The notes under the pieces: model-generated
Told to the model about the DNA's origin: nothing
What the model saw: only the letters and a program-made list of their open reading frames with translations
Database searches by the model: none
Program-made: the position numbers and the translations under genes
Shown: in pieces, positions 56,458 to 64,000 of the stretch
Layout: every line of letters begins with the position of its first letter
How positions within the stretch are numbered: the stretch's first letter is position 1
Source of the DNA: Emergomyces orientalis
Taxonomy: Eukaryota > Ascomycota > Eurotiomycetes > Onygenales > Ajellomycetaceae
Direction: 5' to 3'
DNA length: 64,000 bases
Assembly: GCA_002110485.1 (NCBI GenBank)
Contig: MOWL01000006.1
Span: 248,001 to 312,000, forward strand

Positions 56458-57623
56458 TCAGCCTGCAAACTCAACCTTCGCCTGGCCTCTACTCCCGTCC
56501 TGAGGCTTATACAAAAACATATGTCCACCATCATCTACCTCGCGTGATTGCGGGTTAGGATCCTTCGCCGTCGCGGCGAAAATGAGGTCCCAGTTGCGGC
56601 CTCCCCAGGTGGTGCAGGTCACATTTCTCGCACTTAACATGATATTTTTGAGATGGTTGCCATCGGGGCTGAAGATCATGATGCGCCCGGAGTCGTAGAC
56701 AGCCATCCAGAGGTTTCCTTGCGTGCTATATAGGTCGGAAGATTTAGAGTCTATTTAAAAGAGAGGGGGTGGAAATGACAAATGGCTGACTTACTCTACA
56801 ACCATACCATCTGGTTCTCCATATGCCGTTCGACGGTCGATGAGGATGCGTTTATTAGAAATGCTTCCAGATTCCAGGTCGAAGTCATAGGCGTATACAA
56901 GCATTCCCACGGAGTCATTGATGTACACTGTTTTATTTCGCCCCACATCAGCTGCGTTGCATAATTCAAGCAGTAGTACAGTTCGATATTAATAGTTCAC
57001 AGAAAATATGTTGTCTGCATACTGGTCTTATTGTCTGGACTCCATGCCAACCCATTCCCACAAGTAAACCCCTTGCCCATTAAATGCAGACTTCCATCGG
57101 GATCGTACCGCCACACTCTGCCCTTAGGCGAACCATAGCTAGCAGGCAGCTTGTTCGCACCATACGCCATAGCCTTCTTATCAATCTCGGCCAGCCAGAA
57201 ACGGCCCTTAGCATCGATTCCTCCATCATTGAAGCGAAATTCGTCCCTCTGGTCCGTTGGGATGATTTCCTTGAGAATCTCAAACTTTCCCGTCTCTTCG
57301 TCAACAAAGCATACGCCCTGGTAGTAGGCAGCGATATAGCTGCCAGGTTTCCCTTGGCGGAAAAACGCAACTGAGACACTGTCCTGGAGCTTCAGCACGC
57401 GGGCTTTGCCTTGTGCAGCCCCGGTATCCGGGTCAACATGCAGGATATGTAGTTCCGCAGGCTCGGTGAGACAATCTACCCAGTGCAGCGTTGAGTCGCT
57501 AGCACGGTAGATGGGAGCTTCGCCCAAGACCATAGGCGGATCGCATTTGTAGAAAGGACCGCCGCCGTCGATGGGACGTTCGATTGGACCCATGTCTGGT
57601 TGTGGAGGTCCCGCTGTAGCCAT
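56458..57623 (-). CDS. SMP-30/gluconolactonase/regucalcin-family lactonase
   Basis: Three exons: 57623-57023, 56927-56795 and 56725-56458, in phase, 333 residues. Introns use GTATGC...AACAG and GTAAGT...TATATAG. The six-bladed propeller family marks are present: VLGEAPIY with Glu35, the block RFNDGGIDAKGRFW with Asn132, CGNGLAWSPDNK with Asn190 and MYINDS with Asp205, which together match the four metal-binding positions of the family. The second junction restores NKT|MYINDS, which supports the chosen acceptor. Such enzymes hydrolyse sugar lactones such as gluconolactone or bind calcium; which applies here is unknown. No signal peptide, so probably cytosolic. Confidence 0.92.
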
Positions 57624-58581
57624 GATGATAAGTTTAAAGGTTGGATCCCGTTTCAAGAAGGGCGATGTAGATATAGGAAATAGGATATCAAAATAAGTTC
57701 TGGTACTTCTGGCTTTGATACACAGATAGCATCGGCGTCATCCCGCTTTCTCCACTGTTAAAACTGGGCCTCCGGGTTTAAGTTGGTCCCGAAATTGGAT
57801 ACAATTGAAATATCGCTCCACGATGGCTGCCAACCCCTTCTTTCTTGGTGGTATATATCTAAAGCGAAGGAGAGAAAATGGGCGGCTTATTATAAGGCCT
57901 GCCTAGTTCTGAACCCTGGCAGCATACGGGGATGAACGGGGTAACGTGCATTTCCTTGTTCATCATACTTCGTTCGCCAATAACAGCAGCCTACTAACAA
58001 TGATGGGGTCTAGGGTTGCAGACAGCATCCAGCAATTTTTAAAAATCGAATCGAACATTTGAGGTGACCGGTCCCAAAAAAGGTATAAAAGAATAAAAAT
58101 AACCCTCATCTGGCTTACTTTGCTGCTGCCCATCTTGCTAAGATCTTTCCAGAGTTAATAGTCCGCCTTCTCTTGGGCTCGCTGAAATGATGTGATATAC
58201 TCTAGTTAGTACCTAGGAATCTCCAAATGCCGTATATGAGGGGGCATATTTGCAGAAATGGATCCTTCATGTCCCGGCGTAGATGGGAATAAATCATATC
58301 AGTAATTGTACTCTAGTCACCGCATAATTCATAATTTGGTCTTGTCTCATTTAGGTAATTCCTTTCAATGAAGCTTCTGCTTGTCCAGCCATCAGCATCT
58401 AACCACCTGATATCAACGTCACTACCCCTCTTCTTGAACATATACATCAAACATTGTTGAAATAGAAATCCGGAAATAAACATTCCTCCGCCACATCCAG
58501 ACATATACCGAGATTAGTAAATCCGTATCAACCTTAACGTACCTTACCAACTTCATCCATCAAATATTCACTCCTGGAAAT
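57624..58581. other. Intergenic
   Basis: About 960 bases upstream of the SMP-30-like gene and downstream of the cytidine deaminase. AT-rich, no gene seen. Confidence 0.5.
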
Positions 58582-59463
58582 TTATCGCGGGAGGTCATTA
58601 GGTCCAAAGGAATCTGGAAGAAGCTATTGGTCGCCCAGTTAATACATTGCCAAGGACCAAAGGCGAGCCAAAAATATTTTTCGTTTCGCGAAAATGCTAG
58701 AGGAGGAGAAGAGATGGATAGGCTACATACCTCCCCCATCGTCTTCACAGTATAGTTTCCATCCCCACCATACATGTAAACTGGGAAAGAAGGGGTGCAG
58801 AACTCTCTCATGCTTTTGCCCCCGATAGAGTAGTTAGGTTAGCATAGTAGTCATTCTAGCAAAGGAAACGAAACAATGTGAACAACGGGCACAACCGCGG
58901 GGATCGGTCTGTTGATTTCACGTACAACTGCCTACACATCCCGCACGGGGATGCACCGGGCACAATGTCCGTCGAGACGGCGATGGCTTTGAAGTTCTTG
59001 TGGCCAGCTACCTGTAAATATATGGAATGGATCGCGATTAGCGAACAAATCACATATCGGGAGGAACACAATTTAGATAAAGATGAATTTACGGATAACG
59101 AAACAAAAAGAAATAAAATAGAAAATAGAAAAATCTCCGAACCTACCACTGCGGTTGAAAAGGCACATCTCTCCGCGCATACGCCGACAGGGTAGCTAAC
59201 ATTCTCGACATTGGCGCCAACAATGAATTCCCCTTCCTCAGTGAGCAGACAGGCGCCCACTCTAAATTTTGAGTACGGGCCTATTATATTGACGTCGAAT
59301 GTTAGTGCGCTGGCAGCTATTGGGAGAAAATGCACATATGTGGGCATATTAATGGGAGTGTGGAGGAGCCGGCGCTTGACTACGAACAATGCGCTGCTTC
59401 CTTTGCAGCAATGGCTTTTGAGGAGAGTGTTTGAAGTTCTGTAGCTGACAGTTGGGAAGACAT
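58582..59463 (-). CDS. CDD1: Cytidine deaminase
   Basis: Five exons: 59463-59388, 59280-59147, 59011-58926, 58812-58731 and 58623-58582, joining to 139 residues, the normal size for a homotetrameric cytidine deaminase. The product starts MSSQLSATELQTLSSKAIAA, then CPYSKFRVGAC, NVENVSYPVGVCAERC with zinc ligand Cys60 and catalytic Glu62, and ASPCGMCRQ with zinc ligands Cys93 and Cys96, ending LLPDSFGPNDLPR. Introns 2-4 have ordinary donors (GTAGGT, GTACGT, GTATGT); intron 1 has a weaker GTTCGT donor, yet the join rebuilds the conserved CPYS. The enzyme converts cytidine and deoxycytidine to uridine forms in pyrimidine salvage. Unspliced reading gives a misleading 267-residue frame. Confidence 0.95.
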
Positions 59464-62197
59464 CTTCGTTGTATGTTTGGTTCGATGGGATGCGTAAAAA
59501 TGGTACTGCGATATAGTTATATAGTATTGTTATGTTCAGTGGATGCTTGTTGCTCCTGGCATGGTTAAATGATGTGAAGGATGGGAATTGAATGTGTCTT
59601 TGGTTCGGCGACTCCCGATGCCGCTCCGGGTTGTAGGGAAGAAAAACCCAGGGACACAAATAATGAAAAGGGACAATTAAGCGGCCTCAAAGAATAAGAT
59701 AAATGGACAGCAAAAGAGAAGAAAGAAAATGGAAAAGAAAGGAAAGAAGTTTAAAACAGCCATTAAACATTATTACTTCGTTATTGCATGAGATGTCAAA
59801 AGAAATGAAAACAAGTAAGTGGACAAGGATGATGCAACAAGGAGATGATAGGGTATGATATTCGCGAAGGTGGGAAACGAGCAATTTGAAGGCCGCTTGG
59901 AAGTTTCGTGAACTCCAGCATTCGTCAGAGAGGTGAATCCTGGGGGAGGAAATAACCTGCTCTTTACATAGGAGCTGGGGATCTTAAGATGTGTTGTATT
60001 CTTGGAGAATATGGTTTATTTCGCGAGGATTTACTCGATCGGTTACAGAGGTTTTACCATGTAGACAACAAATCAAAATCTATTACAACCAGACATGATC
60101 GCTAATACCAGAATATATTCAGTTTGAGCGAGTCTAGCCACATTTGCATCGAAATAACCTGGGAATTATGAGGCGATAATCAGAATGGGAGGATCAAGAG
60201 GATAAAGTTGACGTACAAAACTTATGGAGACATTGTGCAAAGGTAAACGATATTATGGGGCCCTATTGGGGTCTGACTTTTTCAGAAAATGTATGAAGGG
60301 TTTGTTGAATTGTCTGGAGCTTTTCTCTCGTATTTTTGTAGGGCCTCCACGATTTCTGATCGACGCCTACCCTTAAACCTCACAAGATCAATAAAATTTA
60401 GCTTTCAATGCTGCCCCGGTCCTCAGCCAAACAACGGCGCCTAAGAGGATTTAATCATTTTGTAGTACTCTGAACCAATCATCGCTGCCTCGCAGGAGGT
60501 TCCTCTTCCCAACGAAGAAATCCCAGACTGACTCGTTGATGAACTAAATCATTCACTGGCGTTTTCTTCTTATCTTATTACATTGGTGAAGCCCTCTGAG
60601 GAGCCCACTGCAAATCGACACATAAAATCGTGGTGTATAATCATTGAGTTCCTGGTGGTCTATTAGTTTCAAATCAGCATACATAATAGCACAACATAAA
60701 TTCCTCCAGCTCTAAGGTCCTCCGGGCGTTGACCTGAAGGCTATCTGTTTCGTGCTGATCTCTTCGGAGCATCATGTCGAATAAACTCTTCAATCCAAAA
60801 GGGAGCTCACGAAATATCTTTCGAAATCATGGGTCTTGCCTTCAGCACATTGTCCATTGAGGATTGCAATCGCTAGAAAAACGAACAGGCATATTCCTGA
60901 TCGTGATATAGTAAATCCATTAGTATCCTACCTTGAGTCGATAGGTTTCAACTTAGAATTGAGGTATTAAAATACTTCATAACGATGCTCAACCTGTCCC
61001 CCGAGGAGGACGATCTCCACACTTTGAACATCTTGATTGTTGGATACGGCCAGCTTGATAGGCAAACGTGTAAATAGATCGAGAATTCCTTGGCCGGGTA
61101 CGCATGCTTTTAATCAACAGCCCCTTGAGGGTCTCCAAACTCCACATATTCTTGTAGGCATGTCGTTGAATTTCAGGCTGTTCCACGAGTCTTTAAGGCC
61201 CTTCGCCTTCCCCCGTAAGTGTCATAGCAGATGTGGGTAATGGCCAATCACTAATTTCTCCAGGTCGACGCTGCGGGCATGGAAAAGGAGACATGTCACA
61301 AGCTCCTCCAGCTCGCTCTTGGCGCATCTCTCTGCTTTCTGAACCAAATACGTCATCAAAAACGACCTTCTTCCCTAGTAGATTTACCCTTGATCCAAAC
61401 CTAGTCCACGATATTTATTCGTACGCTTCTGATTGGGACAGGAGTAATACCCAGTTCGATGTAGGAACCATTCACCAGATTTAGCATGGTTCATTCCTAA
61501 GCGCCGGCTGTTGTTGGAAGATCGGCCTCATGGTTAAAGGAGTGCCCTCTTTTAATGTCCGGTAAAGGACCCTTGAGTCGGGTAAATACGCCGATAACGG
61601 TATTTCGGAAATATTGAATACATATTCCCAGAGCCTGAATGTTTAATCCCATCGGCACTGAATGTAGATTGATTGGCAAACATGTTGAAGGGGTACATGT
61701 TTGACTGGCAATTAGGCCACTGGAAGAAGTTGGTTGTTCATAGGTAGCGTCAGCGGAGAGTTTCATCAAATGGATTGGTTGAGAGGGTAGAATTTAATCC
61801 CCAAGATGTCAAGATCAATTGCGCGGCGGAAAAAACCAAGTTTGCCCCGCTGTGTCGGAGTTGCAGTCAGAGTGCACCACAATGCTATTGGCCGCGACTC
61901 GCATACACAGCTACTGGGATATGGATTCACCTCCATCAGAATCTGCGTATATAGTCACCATGCCAATCCTATGCCATCCTAAACTTGGGTCACCACCACC
62001 TGCGCATTTTTTGCACTATTGACAAGGGTTTAGCATCGTACCCCGCATTGTTTCTAGCTGGCATTGCCAGCTCCTCGTTTTATAGTTCTTCACCCTGCTC
62101 TCCCAAAAGAGCTCGGGGTTGTCTAACAAGGGAACTAAGAGCTGACAAAGCTGTCTGAGATTTGAACTCTGGAAACCATTAGAATAAATCGAATATC
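59464..62197. other. Long gene-poor stretch
   Basis: About 2.7 kb. Short frames, including 61233-61484 and 61497-61769 (minus), show nothing recognisable. It includes the cytidine deaminase promoter. Confidence 0.45.
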
Positions 62198-63318
62198 ATG
62201 TCGCCCATGATGCAAGCGGATCGCAGAACCCAGAGGTCGTATGGAGACTATACTATTGCCGTGGGTATACGCCAAGGAGTTTGAGATGAGCGCGATGCGA
62301 TACATGCTGGAGCACGAACATTACCCCCTTCCCACCGCATCAGAAGATTTCAATCTCTATATCTTCGGTGAGCTTAGCAGCCACAATGTGATATTAGCAT
62401 TTCTTCCAGGGAGTCAAGGAAAAAGCTCCGCTGCAACAGTCACCACCCATATGTGCCGCTCGTTCCCATCAGTCAGCAGGATACTTCTCGTGGGCATCGG
62501 TGGAGGGGTGCCAAGTTTGAAAAATGACATTCGACTGGGCGACGTCGTCGTAAGCATGCCTGAGGGAGGGTACGGCGGAGTGGTTGAATAAGATCTAGGA
62601 AAGGCATTGGAGAACGGCTTCAGGAGGAAAGGATTCCTATGCCCGCCGCCGGCTAAGGTGCGGAACGCCGCAATATTAATACAGTCAACTCACAAGATCT
62701 TGCCAAATAAAGTCCATGAAATTGTAAGAGAGATGGCGGAAATGAATCCGGGCTTCTCCAGCTATAAGCGACCGTCCGCTGAGCTCGATGTTCTTTTTGA
62801 CCCAAATTATCATCACATTTCTTCCAAGTCGAATTGCGATTCCTGCGACAAAACTGCCATCGTCCGACCTGCACGAGAACAGCAGTCCCCCACGATACAC
62901 TACGGGTTGGTTGCTTCTGGGGATCGACTTATAGAGTGCAGCACAACGGACGGCGTTTACCGAAGATGTGGACGACGTACTCTGTTCTGAGATGGAAGCC
63001 GCTGGGATTGCGACCCATGTTCCGTGTATGGTTATCTGCGGCATATCTCATTACGCAAACTCCCACAGTAATGACAGCTGGTAGTATTATGCTGCGGCTG
63101 CTGCTGCCGCCTGTGCCAAGGACCTTCTTTCCCATCTACCAACCCCGAATTTGGTATCTATGCAAACGTCCATTCCCTTGCTTGGGCCAAAGGAAACATA
63201 CAACAAGATCCACCGACCGATCTCCGTGTCAAAGTTCAGCGGTATGGGAATTGAACACTCGGGTAATGGAAATCTCACTGTCGACGGGGGTTTCCAGACT
63301 GTTAGGCTGTATGCGTGA
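62198..63318 (+). pseudogene. Broken nucleoside phosphorylase-domain gene (PNP_UDP type)
   Basis: The pieces are collinear with the nucleoside phosphorylase-like domain found in fungal proteins, often as the N-terminal part of NLR-like receptors. Frame A from 62198 reads SYGDYTIA; a one-base shift near 62255 continues in frame B with SHNVILAFLPGSQGKSSAATV, RILLVGIGGGVPSLKNDIRLG and DVVVSMPEGGYGGVVE. A TAA at 62589-62591 interrupts, but the same frame continues DLGKALENGF...IHYGLVASGDRLIE. A second shift near 62960 leads to frame C with EDVDDVLCSEMEAAGI and ISHYANSHSNDSW, a TAG at 63082-63084 where Gln is usual, then AAAAACAKDLLSHLP. Two frameshifts and two stops mean it is not functional as one protein. 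No NACHT, NB-ARC or repeat region follows. Confidence 0.8.
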
Positions 63319-64000
63319 TGGCCTTTTATTTAGATCATGGGGGTCACTTTGTAAATCTGGCTGAGAGTTCCTATTTGCGGAATAATTTTCTCGGCTGCCT
63401 TTGTGTATCAAAATTTTGAATTGATATATAATGTTCCTGATCTAAAAACAGGGGAATCCTGAAGATTTGGGGTTCGTCTTGTAGCAAGCGATTGAATGTT
63501 CGTTGTGTTTATTCTTTAGTTGGTTGAATAAGATGTTTTGAACAGTCAAAATTGCAGACACCACAGGATGAGGTCCAGATTCCCCAAACGTTTAAGATAT
63601 ATCAGTGTGGGGGGTAACTGTATGAAAAAGTATATGACGTCGAGATTACCTCAAACTGCCATTTAGAGCGTTCGCTCGCGAAATATGAAGGATATCGGCA
63701 CGGCTTCGGCACCCTTTAATGATATGAGGTGAAGAAACCCGAGACCAGGAGCCGTGTTGTTCACCCATTCTTCTAGTTCGCTTGATTCATCTATGGGTTA
63801 TTGCAAAAGAGGAAAAGCGTCAGCCATTCCACGGTATCTCAGATGCCTAGGTCACAAATTGATCTAGGATATATATAGCTGCTCCACATCACAAAGAAAC
63901 GTAACTCAACCCCCACAAATCCTTAAATTCAGGGGCGAGGAGTCATCAGAAATCTAGGCTGAAGTACACGGATTCCGCATGATATTCAGGATGCAGCAAA
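63319..64000. other. Right end of window, no gene seen
   Basis: About 680 bases of AT-rich sequence with no supported frame, RNA gene or repeat. A missing remainder of the phosphorylase-domain gene was looked for and not found. Confidence 0.45.

Noticed and set aside
58856..59659. 267-residue single-exon reading of cytidine deaminase
   Set aside because: It reads through three introns; removing them gives the canonical 139-residue enzyme.
1..64000. CRISPR array, rRNA operon or secondary-metabolite cluster
   Set aside because: No regularly spaced repeats, no rRNA sequence and no PKS/NRPS-type genes were seen.

Overview
The window is nuclear DNA of a filamentous ascomycete. Evidence: short GT..AG introns of about 50-200 nt with CTAAC/CTGAC-like branch sites, Zn(II)2Cys6 and RGG-type fungal proteins, fungal versions of COG6, NUS1, VPS10, TFIIS, RanGAP and COX17, and transposons that are partly RIP-like. 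Wide AT-rich gaps and the protein flavour suggest Eurotiomycetes, probably Onygenales (Ajellomycetaceae-like); this placement is inference, since no search was run.

Layout. 1-2.7 kb: 3' end of a Ty1/copia retrotransposon (reverse transcriptase and RNase H frame open) with a probable LTR. 2.9-4.6 kb: nucleolin-like GAR2/NSR1. 5.7-7.3 kb: disordered protein with one C-terminal membrane segment. 8.6-11 kb: divergent COX17 (three tiny exons) and RNA1/RanGAP. 12.3-13.7 kb: wax-synthase-like MBOAT. 14.4-15.7 kb: three-exon gene with a PD-(D/E)XK-like core. 16.9-17.1 kb: small secreted Cys-rich protein. 19.8-24.6 kb: divergent COG6 and NUS1. 25.5-26.5 kb: Cys-rich putative zinc-binding protein. 28.7-31.5 kb: QutA-like Zn2Cys6 regulator. 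32.4-33.4 kb: TFIIS. 33.4-46.3 kb: gene-poor, holding an orphan ORF, a 1.34-kb Tc1/mariner element with long intact inverted repeats and a mutated transposase, and a frame-split possible gene near 42 kb. 46.3-49.2 kb: conserved-looking fungal protein whose first intron is about 1.1 kb. 51.3-55.9 kb: VPS10. 56.5-59.5 kb: SMP-30/gluconolactonase-like and cytidine deaminase (five exons), both on the minus strand. 62.2-63.3 kb: broken nucleoside-phosphorylase-domain gene.

The genes are mostly independent housekeeping loci. Themes are Golgi/secretory function (COG6, VPS10, NUS1 for dolichol), nucleolus/nuclear transport/transcription (GAR2, RNA1, TFIIS) and mitochondrial copper delivery (COX17). 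Three pairs are head-to-head and may share promoters (COX17/RNA1, COG6/NUS1, and the Cys-rich protein/Zn2Cys6 regulator at a longer distance). I found no clear new multi-gene system. The items most worth following up are the PD-(D/E)XK-like protein, the phosphorylase-domain relic, the Tc1 element, the secreted Cys-rich peptide and several gene models that only appear after splicing by eye.
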